The notes under the pieces are model-generated. The model searched no databases. It saw only the letters and a program-made list of their open reading frames with translations, and was not told the DNA's origin. Source: Axinella damicornis (lineage: Eukaryota > Porifera > Demospongiae > Axinellida > Axinellidae). Taken from it: DNA of 64,000 nucleotides. The stretch lies in NCBI GenBank assembly GCA_963931865.1, contig OZ007508.1:17489762-17553761 (forward strand), written 5' to 3'. Both the position numbers and the translations under genes were made by a program. Position 1 is the first letter of the stretch; each line of letters opens with the position of its first letter. Below are positions 41,601-51,600 of this stretch, in pieces.

Positions 41601-44600
41601 CCCTTCCATGTGACTAATCTCTGCTCGTATCTTCCAAACTCCGTCCCAATTTGGAACCTCTCACATCCAAAGTTGCAGTAATATTGTACAGCACTCGTTA
41701 TAGTGGTGTCTACACTTACAGCCCGTTTACACTACAGACCGAGAAGGGCAGATTCGCTCTGGTTCGACGCAGATCGATCTGGGAAGTGCGTTTACACTAC
41801 GCCGCCCGAGCGCTCCATGTACGTGTGATTCAGGGTCAAAGTTCATGATTAGTCACATGCCCAGGCCGCATTCTCACGAGACTAGTCATGTTCGGGAATT
41901 CGATATACAACACCATGACAACCCCTCGTCTCGAAACTGGACCCTTCGTGATCTGGTTTGGATACTATTGGCAACCGTCACGCCAATCAACGGGTTCGAT
42001 TCCGTTTACACTTGAGGCGGGAGCGCTCCGGGTCGAACCAGTTCGATGGAGTTTGGTGGTCCAGTACGGAGCGGATCGGTGCGGTTCGGTTCATGTTTAC
42101 ATTACGAGATAATTCGAACCAGTTCGAGCTGGATCGATCCAGAGCGCTAGTGTAAACGGGCTGTAAGTTGATGTGCGTACACAGACTGTGTTAAGAACTG
42201 CCTGCAGAGGGATTAGAACAGCCAACTCGGTCAAGCCACCAAACCATACACTGAAATATCAGCTACTTTTGTCATGTAGCCTAGGGTTCTAGGGTTTTGC
42301 TTACACAACTACACATGCCGTGCTTGGCCTCAGCTGGTACAGTCAGTAGTAGCCTGCCTCTTTAGGAACATCACAAGTACATGGTGCGTACATGCACTGT
42401 GGGTAAGTGGTGTGTTACATGCACTGTGGTGGGTAAGTGGTACCATGAGCTAACTGGGTTGCCCACCTGGGTAGTGGGCTTTCTCCTTGATGGGCTATGT
42501 CAACATCTGCTATTGTTTGTACAAGTAAAGTTCAACAATGTTTTGATTGTTCATTAGGTGTACAATACAGTACCACAGCGAGTGCACTATGAGCAATATT
42601 GCGCAAGGGTGTGGTTGAGAGGCTAATATAGCACGAGGCTAAGCCGAGTGCTATATTGGCCTTGAGACCATCCCCACATGCAACACTTCCGTAGTGCACG
42701 AGCGTAAGTGGTACTTGAACTGGTTTATTGCAACATCTACTGAGCGCTTTTTCTGGTGCTATATTGTCCAGTTGAAAATATAGCACACTATGCGCATTAT
42801 CGAAAACAAAGCACACTTCGGCTCAATGGCTTCATACAGTAAAGGATGGGTGTATGTGTGGTGGTACGTTATATTTAAACTGCACAAGGCTGTGTACATT
42901 GTAGTATGTGTTCATTTTCCACATGAAACCTGTGGTGTGAATCATGCACAACCTAGTATTCTAAGTTTCCTTAGTGTTTCTCATGTGACTGTCAACAAAT
43001 CAGATGCTTCATGATCATTCACATGATTGTGGTTTGCAATTGCACATTTGCACTTTAGTGTGCATTATTTAGATGTTCTGCACAATGAATTCATTTGCTG
43101 TTGGTGCACTCCTGCAGGATCTCCTGGTGACTCAGAGTGACTTTGTGAGGAGCGAGCTGATGTCTCTTCAGCAGCAGCTGCAGGCACTGGAAGAGCGGGC
43201 CCACAACATTGAGGCTGACATCAGGAACTCCATGTCCATAGGTGAGCTTGGGGTGAGGTGCACCTATCCCACGACTGATCTTGAGAAATGGCAACACAGT
43301 TATTAGGCAAGGCAATGAGCACATGATGACATCATCATCATTCTGATGATGTCATCATGTAGGTACAAGGTGATGTTGATAATTAGGTGCTGAATTAATG
43401 GCTGTATCACTCATGTGAGTGCTCTACTGGGCACTTCTAGTTGTTTCAAGCTGCCTCTACCCTCTTCTAATCGGCGACACACTTCCTGAATACCCTGCAG
43501 GGAACAAGGAGGAGGAGGAGCTTCTGATGCAGGAATGGTTTGGCCTCCTGAACAGGAAAAACGAACTCATCAAGAGACAAATTGAGCTCAACCTGCTGTA
43601 AGTGACTCATAGCTGTGCATCAAGGCGTAATATGCACTTAGATATTGATAGTCCCTGCACCCAACCTTCCTCAACCTCTCCCAACTGGTTTGCCTCGGAC
43701 AGCCATACCAGTGGAAAACATGTCGATTGCAAAATTTCTACCGATATTTGGCCAATAATTGAGACGGAACATTCCTCCATGTGAAGTGTTTCGAATCCAA
43801 ATCTTGGCCAAAGATGTTTTGTAGTCCGGAATCAAGGCTTATAACTGTTGGAAGGGGGAAGGGTCTTCCTATGGTGGTCCTTCTTTGGCTGTGGGTTTCC
43901 AAGGCAACCAGCAGTATTTAAATGGCTACCCCATTTACGTACATGTATGCACTAAATATACATACCATGCATGTTTGTGACTAATGGCTTTGAGAAAGCC
44001 AGTTGAGTGCTTTTAGAATGGCATTGTTTTTGCGTCAGGATGGCATGGTGCTGCTTTGGCTGAATAGAAACGTTTAGGACAGTAAATGCCACCATCGGGC
44101 CATGTCTCTTCAACAATGTGTCCACTAGTTGGCTTCCAGACAGTGTGTGTCCAGGTACTGGTATAGCAAAGCTCCAACACTATATTGTGCTGACCTTTAC
44201 TGTGTGTGTGTGGGTGTAGGGAGAAAGAAGAAGATCTTGAGAAGAGACAGTTCTTCTTGAACAGAGAACTCAGACCGCTCATGGAAATACCAGGTTGGTG
44301 ATGGATCATGTACACATATACACAGCAGTGCTGGTGCAGTGGCAGCTGCTATGCTGCGTCTGACATTCAGGCATCTGTGCTATACTGTACCAATGGATGT
44401 AGGATGGGCCAAGTTTGAAGGTTTGAGACTGTGCCGCATCTTTGGCTTTGAACATCATTGCACTCTTTTCTAAATGTACAAATGTATTGTTACCAAGTAA
44501 GAATGAGTCCAGCACCTGCACTCTGGAAGACTGGAACATACCACTATTATGTGACTTCACTTTCCCCATGCCTTCTATATAACTAGTCTCATGCCCAGAC

Positions 44601-46231
44601 CCTCCCGTACGCGCACGTACGAAAAGAGGGTCTGGTGTACTGAGCATCATTTCTGGTCACATGGGGCAGGGCCGATCTCAGATTTTAGATCTCGAATCAG
44701 ACAGCAGAATGTGAATGGTGTAGGCAATCAGCCAGACCGGTGTACGGTACGGTATTGTCTCATGCGTAGTGAAAGCTTGTCTCACAGCCTGTCACAATAG
44801 ACTTTGTGGCCATCTCAAGCATTTGTAAACCATACTGTGTAGTAGTCTATATGCACTGAGGTGTTGGAACACGAGTTCTGAATTTAAAATGCAATTATGA
44901 CATTCTTTATGCCATATGGCCCTGGCCCATGTGACAAGAAATATCGCTATGAATGAGACAAGACATTTCTTCTGTGCAGGCACACCTGCGCCTAACAGCC
45001 AATATGAACTTTTAAGTGAGCTGCGCCTAATACTACCGTATCCCCAGATTTCCCGACTGCGTTAGCATCGTGGTCATACGCATTGAGTACATTCTAAGAT
45101 GAAGAGCTCACAGGAATGCAAGTTGATGCCATTATGTATGCCTGTTCTACACACTGCAGAAGAGCAGAAGTCTCCAGCCCAGAAGGAAAGAGCTGCACAC
45201 CTTCTGGCAGAGCTGCTTGAGTTGATTGATGAGAGAGACAAGCTGGAGAGAAGGAAGATGTCCACTGAACGAGAGTGAGTCTGCTTGTGTGTGTGACTGT
45301 ACGTTGGTTGGGCCTCAGCGTAAACAATTACAGTGTGTTACCCTCTCAGTGAAGATCAATCTTCTGGTACAGTAGAATTTCGTGCTTGTGTATTCATTCT
45401 TGCAACCCTGTAATTATGGTAGAGTACAGAATCACTTTGCCGTTTATTTATTACAAGTAGCTTCGCTCGCTCAGCTACTTCTCCCTCGTTTGCCTATGAG
45501 TAATCCAGCGCCGCACAGCTCTCTGTGCAGAGCTGGTGCTCTCCGATTGTGTCCGCTTCAGCCGATTGCATCGATCCGCTTCAACTGCTGCCCTCGCTTC
45601 AGCTGCTGCTCCCCACTTGTGTCCGCTTCAGCTGCTGCTCTCCGCTTGCGTCCGCTTCAGTTGCTGCTCCCTGGTTGCGTCCGCTTCGGCTGCTGCTCCC
45701 CGATTGCGTCCGCTTCAACTGCTGCTCCCCGATTGCATCTGCTTCAACTGCTGCTCAGCGATTGAGTCCACTTCAGCTGCTGCTCCCCGATTGCGTCCGC
45801 TTCAGCTGCTGCTCCCCGATTGCGTCGAATCTGCTGCTATCCGATTGCGTCTGCTCCGACTGCTGCTCCCCGATTGCATCCCCTGGAAGATTCCAGCCCA
45901 TGCCCAGGCCCAATGTTCTCGAACATTCTTCGCTGAGTTAGAGGTTCAGTAAATGAGTCGCACGTCACTAGTCTAGTCCCGCCCCACGAACATCCCACTT
46001 CCGTCATGCACAGACGCACACACACGTTAAAAATGTATTGATGTGAATGTGACCTCAGTGTTACGCAATATGTGGTTTGTACCTAAAGCTCACTTGTTGT
46101 GCTTCTGTACTTGCAGGACTGAAAGTGAACGATCAGGGTTTGCTGTGGCCCATCAAAAAGCTAACGACATTGTACACAGTGGAGTGCATGCTTCCTCACG
46201 ATCGGGCAGTAAAGACTGTGTAATCTCATGA
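28855..46231 (+). CDS. EHBP1: EHBP1/EHBP1L1-type protein (C2-CH-bMERB), complete, 21 exons
   Basis: Endocytic-recycling adaptor linking membranes, actin and Rab8-family GTPases. Exons: 28855-28958, 32961-33018, 34042-34137, 34720-34773, 35139-35320, 35531-35626, 35959-35989, 36067-36103, 36839-36956, 37564-37612, 37860-38701, 39481-39571, 39758-39826, 39968-40072, 40515-41420, 41497-41538, 43118-43241, 43501-43597, 44220-44293, 45160-45274 and 46117-46231. The sum is 3405 nt, 1134 aa. The NT-C2 domain spans residues 1-165 ([20 protein letters not shown]). The CH domain is about 215-317 ([20 protein letters not shown]). A charged helix [16 protein letters not shown] follows at about 611. The bMERB coiled coil is about 961-1100. 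The protein ends CVIS, a CaaX box. No NPF motif is present, and the C2-CH linker is only about 50 residues, far shorter than in vertebrates. Human EHBP1 and EHBP1L1 probably both descend from this type. Confidence 0.95.
29156..29198 (+). repeat. G homopolymer run, 43 nt, in EHBP1 intron 1
   Basis: The longest pure G run in the window, on the sense strand of EHBP1. Confidence 0.9.
30313..30602 (+). repeat. Minisatellite, 13-14-bp unit ctctgtagactcag
   Basis: About 20 copies of ctctgtagactcag and variants (ctccgtagactcag, ctcgtagactcag), with a higher-order alternation of variants. Located in EHBP1 intron 1. Confidence 0.9.
31293..31381. mobile_element. TAGTCTCGG-subfamily hairpin, perfect 9-bp TSD
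   Basis: TAGTCTCGGTCCCAGACCC opposite GGGTCTGGGGCCGAGACTA. Flanks are gcttaagta on both sides. A second copy of the subfamily lies at 62967-63064 in PLAA intron 3. Located in EHBP1 intron 1. Confidence 0.9.
31672..31728. mobile_element. TAGCCTCG MITE in EHBP1 intron 1
   Basis: TAGCCTCGTTCCCAGGC opposite GCCTGGGAACGAGGCTA. Flanks gaactgact/gaacggact match at 8 of 9. Confidence 0.88.
32297..32349. mobile_element. TAGCCTCG MITE in EHBP1 intron 1
   Basis: TAGCCTCGTTCCCAGG opposite CCTGGAAACGAGGCTA, with a gctcggtaattaccgagc inner palindrome. Confidence 0.85.
32707..32980 (+). repeat. EHBP1: Triplicated splice-acceptor segment before EHBP1 exon 2
   Basis: A unit of about 116-118 bp containing a ttctgcag acceptor and a gcatcccaatgag exon start occurs three times. 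Acceptor AGs end at 32726, 32842 and 32960. Only the third continues in the EHBP1 frame (RPNEICVSW). The first two run into gccactgacactgacactga and an early stop (MSH then tga). Confidence 0.9.
33937..34041 (+). repeat. (CA)n microsatellite forming the EHBP1 exon 3 acceptor
   Basis: About 100 nt of CA repeat with CG variants ends in cacacag, whose AG at 34040-34041 is the 3' splice site of exon 3. Using this site keeps phase 0 and restores the [16 protein letters not shown] segment expected from EHBP1. Confidence 0.85.
34290..34719 (+). repeat. Pyrimidine tract of about 430 nt before EHBP1 exon 4
   Basis: Almost pure C/T with cctcctcctc-type periodicity, running straight into the ctccag acceptor of exon 4 (34720). 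The open frames across it encode only Pro/Ser/Leu runs and are rejected as genes. Confidence 0.9.
34893..34977. mobile_element. TAGCCTCG hairpin in EHBP1 intron 4, perfect 9-bp TSD
   Basis: TAGCCTTGTTCCCAGGCTCC, then tccccagctttttgt, around a short loop, with a nearly perfect complementary right arm. Flanks are gtgtctacc on both sides. A good reference copy for the family: arms of about 40 nt. Confidence 0.93.
35572..35810 (+). repeat. Duplicated end of EHBP1 exon 6 flanking a G run
   Basis: The last part of exon 6 with its donor (aacctgtccaccatcggctt ... gctctg|gtgggt) is repeated at about 35731-35803, after the 32-nt G run at 35660-35691. The second copy lacks 6 nt (one gatgac). The first donor keeps the phase to exon 7. 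Confidence 0.88.
37083..37430 (+). repeat. Minisatellite, about 27-bp unit, EHBP1 intron 9
   Basis: Copies of gccactggagcctgtgtata followed by aggccta, with length variants. Confidence 0.85.
39015..39251. mobile_element. TAGCCTCG MITE with tandemly amplified right arm, 8-bp TSD
   Basis: A normal left end (TAGCCTCGTTCCCAGGCTCC) is followed by six right-arm copies: gaggagcctgggaacgagg, each separated by acaatgagctga (unit 32 bp). Only the last ends GAGGCTA. Flanks are gtgcatgc on both sides. Located in EHBP1 intron 11. Confidence 0.93.
41716..42166. mobile_element. TIR element, TTACAGCCCGTTTACACTA ends
   Basis: Inverted ends TTACAGCCCGTTTACACTA and TAGTGTAAACGGGCTGTAA with further gatcgatc/gatcgatcc palindromy inside. 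About 450 bp, non-coding, in EHBP1 intron 16. Confidence 0.85.
45535..45880 (+). repeat. Minisatellite, about 30-bp unit, EHBP1 last intron
   Basis: About eleven copies of gattgcgtccgcttcag followed by ctgctgctcccc. The frames are open on the plus strand ([11 protein letters not shown] repeats) but this lies between two well-supported exons and is intronic. Confidence 0.85.
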
Positions 46232-47677
46232 GCAGTGCTATCCCTGGATTGTTCAACACGTGTTGGTACTGTGCACGGTGAATCTTTTAGCATTTATATT
46301 TATCACAGCTGAATACTCCCCATATGGCATGCAACTATGATGTGTTAAAGTTCATCTCCAGACAAAGATGTTTATTGTCGTTGTGCATTGAAATCATGGC
46401 ACAAAGTTCAAATGTAACACAAAGTCAATACAGGTGTATGGGGGTGGGAGTGGCCTCCTCGTTCAGGTCCTTCACCACATGCTGATGTTCTAACTTCTCC
46501 TGTGAGGTTGACAGGTTTTGCAGTCTCGGAAGAGGGTAGGAGTGGGGAGAGTAGAAGAGGGGAGATCACACAGCTGGGTGGGTCGTCAGGTCGAGCTATA
46601 TAATAGTTGGGTACAAAGGAGGTGTGTATTTGCTCTGAGCAAGGAGGATGTGTTGAACTGCAAAAGGATACACACAGGTAGTTGCTCAATAGCTAAAATA
46701 AGTCCGGCCTGTCATGCACGGCAACTTATTGTATGTAAGTCATGCACATGCATACATAATATAGTCTATAGCTGCTAGACCCTCGATCGATCCCTCCACC
46801 CAAAACTGAAGGAAAGATCGATGTTAAAATTCCTGTTTTCGAGGGAAGAGTGGGTCTAGTGGCTAGACTGATGCATACACTGTGCATGTGCACGACAGGA
46901 ACAAAAGTATTAATGTGCCATTATATAATACACTACACACCTCTTCCTAAGTTTCAAGAGCTACTGAAGATCTATATATTCAAGAAGACTCAATCATCCA
47001 TAAGCTGTTCAGTGCCTACACAACTCACTCTCTCATCCAAGGAGGCCATCTGCACTGTGTCTGGCAACTCCTTCATTCCAGCAGTCTTCTCGTTCTAAAG
47101 AGCATAGCGCCCCACCACACCCACAGAAGTACTACACTGTACAACACATTTGCACACTCATAGTGGCCTTGGCAAACCGTATACATGCAACACAGTAGAC
47201 GGGTCACAGCACATTCACAATGCTGACTAGTTTCATATAGTATAGCTAGCATGACCGCGGTGGTTACCACTGTCCTGGCTAGCTATTATTATTATTAGAG
47301 CTTTACAGCCAAAAGCTGACAGACTACACCTACAATAAAGGAGTAGCTGGAATAAACATACAATTAAGAGACTTGACATCTTCATTCTCCTTTCTTTACC
47401 TCTACCTACTATATAACTCCAGCAACAGAAATGGAGTCTCAAGCCCAAACATCACAGCAACAACTTCGGCCTCGTTCAGTCTTATTCCCAAGCGGAGCAC
47501 CTCCCTACTTGCCTACATGTACAGAATAGCATTCGGAGTCAACTACAAGAACAGCAACAGAGGGAGCGCCAATGGTAGAGGGCCTACCGGAGGAGGCCAA
47601 CGACATCGGAAACCCCCCAAAACGACAGAGACGGATGCACGCTCACCATTGTCTACTGTTTACGCGTGCACAGGGCG

Positions 47678-47902
47678 TTTCCCGCCAAAAGTTCGAACTA
47701 CCGCGGATGCCAGCCAATCAAATTAGAGCGTTATCAGGTCACGCGTTAACCGGTCACGCGTTGCCAGCAAGGCTTTTGCGGGTATATAAAGCGAGTCCAG
47801 TTGTGTCCAAGCCATTCGGCTAGGTTTTTAGCTCGGGTGAGGTTAAGGTGAGGTGAGCCCTCACCCTAACCTTACCTAGCTGAATACCTTTCACCGCCAG
47901 GG
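47678..47902 (+). promoter_or_regulatory. E2F-like/CCAAT/TATA promoter with stem-loop and splice donor
   Basis: In order on the plus strand: TTTCCCGCC (47678-47686, E2F-like), agCCAATca (47712-47720), two ggtcacgcgtt repeats (47737-47764), TATATAA (47783-47789), a stem-loop ggttaaggtgagg/ccctcaccctaacc (about 47840-47872), then caggGTAAGT (donor after 47901). The implied first exon has no ATG. No downstream exon was found. Confidence 0.45.
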
Positions 47903-47937
47903 TAAGTTCAGGTATAGATAGTGGGGGGAGGGACAGG

Positions 47938-48135
47938 GGTGGGAGCATGGAGGGTGGGGAGCATGGGAGGGTGGGAGCATGGAGGGTGGGGAGCATGGGA
48001 GGGTGGGAGCAGGGATGGTGGGAGCATGGAGGGTGGGGAGCATGGGAGGGTGGGAGCATGGAGGGTGGGGAGCATGGGAGGGTGGGAGCATGGGGGGTGA
48101 GGCTGGGGTGGGAGGATGGGGGTGGGGCTGGGGTG
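47938..48135 (+). repeat. Minisatellite, about 33-bp unit, G-rich
   Basis: Copies of gtgggagcatggagggtggg followed by gagcatgggag. The open frames on both strands here are repeats only. Confidence 0.9.
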
Positions 48136-48683
48136 GGTGCATGTGTTTGGGGCTGGGTCAGGAGCAAATGTATAAGGAATGTTGGTCTGGGGTGGGGTGG
48201 GTTTACATGGAGACTGGAGTGTGGTGATTTCATTTGCACAATGTATTCAGGAAATTTAAGAGCTGATTATTGTTTGAGCAATAGGTGCAGGTATGATGGT
48301 ACCAAAATGGTGGTACTAGACATGACACTCCATGCATGGGTGTGGTGCACCATACTGTCTATAGCTTCATTCTCATGCATGCACTTGTGGGTTCAAGAGT
48401 GTGCCAGCTGGAACAAAGGTTAGCTACATCCTTCAGACCAGGTCTTGGACTACATGTATAGGAAAACTATTTCATGGAATACATGCAATGGATATGCTAT
48501 ATTTCACAAACTATTTCATGGAATACATGCAAGGGATATGCTATATTTCACTCATCTATGCATGCATGCAGAGTTCGTGCAATTATTCTTTACACTGGTT
48601 TCACCTGTGTCTGAATCAATATCAGTCATGTCAAGATCTCAAATTCGTTAAGAAAATGGTTATACAAATGTACCAAATCACAG

Positions 48684-51600
48684 CTAGTTATGCTCCAGAA
48701 AGGGCTCACGGAGCTCTACAACTGTTGTTGATACTTTCGGAATGTTTATACTTTTACTAGTGTCTCTGCTTGGCAATGATTTGTGTAGCTTCTGCATCAG
48801 AGTTTTCTTCCAGCTTTTCACCCTCTCATTATTAATTTGCTGGTAAATATGGAAGGCAATGATGCCAATGAAAGTGAGAAGAACTGCGGTCACGAGCGTC
48901 TGTATTAGCACATCGAGCTGCACCCGACTCCCAGTTGTATTTAATCCAGCTGCAATAATACCCAAGTTGAGAACAAAGCTCGCTTCGAGAGCATTTAGAT
49001 ACCACTTTTTATAAATCCCCCCAGCAAGCCAAGCCCACGACTCAAGCAAAAGAACACAGACTATCACTGCCACTAAGGTGATCTGGGGGTCACTGAATGC
49101 ATTGGAAGCAGACACCAAGAGCAAAGCAAATCGAACAAGAAGGAGCAACCCGGTCCAGTAGCGGTGCTTGTTCCTGTATGGAGCATTGTAGGCATCCAAA
49201 AACACCTTGAGCTTGTTATTACTGGCCCATGACAAGCATCTCCAGTTGGAGTACATCTGCAGCCACTGTCCTAGAAGGAGTACCAGAGTGTATGGTAGAA
49301 ACAGAAATAGGAAGGTCAGAAGTCCAGCTAAAAAGAGAAACACATGTCTGCCGCTAAGGAAAGGGACATTCCCGTCATACAGCCAAACAGTTCTCTGACC
49401 ATCTGGGTAGTCCAGGTAAGAGAAGGAAAATGTAACAATGACTGTACGGAGAAGTTTGGTGTAAGACAAAAGGAAAAGCGTCGCTAAGATGGCCACTGGG
49501 TTGTTACCCAGCCATTTTGATACACGAATTGAGTATCGACTTGTTACTATTAGAAACCCCACTATCATCCATATATACAGAGGGAATACAAACTGTAGCC
49601 ATGTTCTGGCATAAGCATCCATCCCATCGTAGAAACAAGCTTCGATTCCAAAATCTAAATTCAGCCAAGCTATGAACACGTGGAGGAATCTTGAATAGGA
49701 AGAAGATTCAGCAAGAAAGAAAGATCGATCAGCTCCAACAATATTGGCATAGAATATCAATCCGTTTATTGTTCCTGCGGCAACTGTGAGCTTAAAAACA
49801 AAAAGGAGCATAACCAGTCCGATACCAGCAAGGGCAAAAACTAGAATCAGTGCCAAGCTTCTGTTGGAGCATGGCTTACAATCAGAGTTACCAAACGCTA
49901 GACTTCGGCCGTCTGGGCACTGTCCACACAGTAGACCTGATCTGTTGCTACTGCACTGCATCTCAGTTTGGTTGAGCGTAAAATTAACAGGCAAGGAGGT
50001 GCAGTAAAAGAGAGGGCAGCGTGGATGAAGGATTATCCCACCAGCATTAACGTCGAGACCAACCCAAAAAGTGTCTCCTACCGAACGAGATATGGTCTGT
50101 CGAGTTATGTCGCAGCTGTTGGTGTACTGCTGAAGTCTTTCCTCACAAACACACGCACCCTCCGATTCAAGAAACGAAAATCCGTATGGGCAGGGCCGAC
50201 GAAACCTCACAAGAATGTTGAATGGATATCCCAAGTTAGAGCATGGCCCATCAGGATAAAGGTTCAAAATGTCAAGCACATTTACTGAAAATATTGTATA
50301 GTTCAGTTTTGCACATAAGGGACCAATATCCTGTGCATTGTTGAAGACACCAAGCCTGGACCTCCCAAAGCTTGGTTCGAAATCTCGTGTGCCAAAATTT
50401 GCTCGTACGGTTGCAGGAGTTGTACCATTCCTCTGGCCATATGCCACAGCCATGAAGGAAATTGTTTCACCGGGAAAAGCTTCAAATTCAAGAACATAAT
50501 TTTCACAGTTACTGGCATCACTGTTGCAGAGACGTAATGACGCTCTTTCACAAGCTGGTAGACCATTTTGACAAGAACAGATATAAAAGGGATCAGATGA
50601 TATTCTTATGGTTGAATTCTGCTGCTCTACAGTTGTAGTTAACTGATCAAACACCCTTCCTGATTCATTGTATTGGGATGGCAGTGCGGGGATTCTGCAA
50701 GTGTCTATGAAACCACCATACAAATCTGCACCGGAAAGAGTCGCATAGTTGTTCTCAAATGTTAGTGGAACTGTCGAGGTGTTGAAAATACGCTCATCTG
50801 TGGGTTGAAAGAAGCAGTTGTTTAGCACACGGAAGCAGTAACTCAGACCACTAGGTCCATTCTCCCTAACGTAAACAGCACCACCGAGCCTTGCAGAGTT
50901 ATTCCTTAGGTAAACACTGTTGTTTGCCTGGAAATAAATTGTGGCATTGTCCACATATATCGCCCCGCCTTCTAGTTCTGCCCAGTTGTCCACAACCGTA
51001 GTATTTGTGTTGGATTCAATTGTTAAGATGCTATCAAACAAGTCGATCGCTCCTCCATATCTTGCACTGTTGTTTACAAAATAATTGATATTATTAAATT
51101 TTCTGTTTTCTGTAAAATTTGCATTCTCGGAGCTACACATATTGAAGTTGACTCTGCTACGAACAGCTACTACAGCACCTCCAAAGATCGTCCCCACATT
51201 GTCTCTGAATGTAGCAACACCACAAAGGGATAGATGACTGTCCGAAACTGACACCCCACCCCCCCACCTACGGGCTGTGTTCCTTATAAAGGAGATGTTT
51301 CCACTGATGTCTACAGTGCTATTCATTGGGTGTAGTCCACCCCCATACCTCGCAGCCACATTGTTGATGAAAATATTGGTTCCACTAAACTTCAGGGTAC
51401 TGAAAAGTGATAAGATTCCACCACCATATCTGGCTGAATTATCCATGAAGCCATTGGAGCCATCAGGCAATGTATATACTCCAACCCTGTTCAAAGTATC
51501 CCCTTCAGTAAAGTACTGCTTTCCGATTATGTCAAGGACGCTGGTGTTAGCAATAATACCGCCTCCTGCATTTCCAAAGAAAATACAGCTGCCATTCAAA

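Larger units (their letters stand above)
46232..48683. other. Intergenic between convergent EHBP1 and the beta-helix gene
   Basis: No supported gene. It holds a TIR-like repeat at about 46767-46866 (tagaccctcgatcg opposite cgagggaagagtgggtcta), the promoter-like block at 47678-47902, a minisatellite at 47938-48135 and a duplicated tatttcatggaatacatgca segment at about 48470-48545. Open frames at 47373-47823 on the plus strand read plausibly (EGLPEEANDIGNPPKRQRR) but shift frame repeatedly and have no clear splice structure. Confidence 0.5.

Noticed and set aside
45382..45952. Three 127-138-aa frames with [11 protein letters not shown] repeats
   Set aside because: All three frames are open because the 30-bp minisatellite has no stop codons; it lies in the last EHBP1 intron.
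47820..48423. Pro- or Gly-rich frames of 80-158 aa
   Set aside because: Explained by the G-rich minisatellite at 47938-48135.
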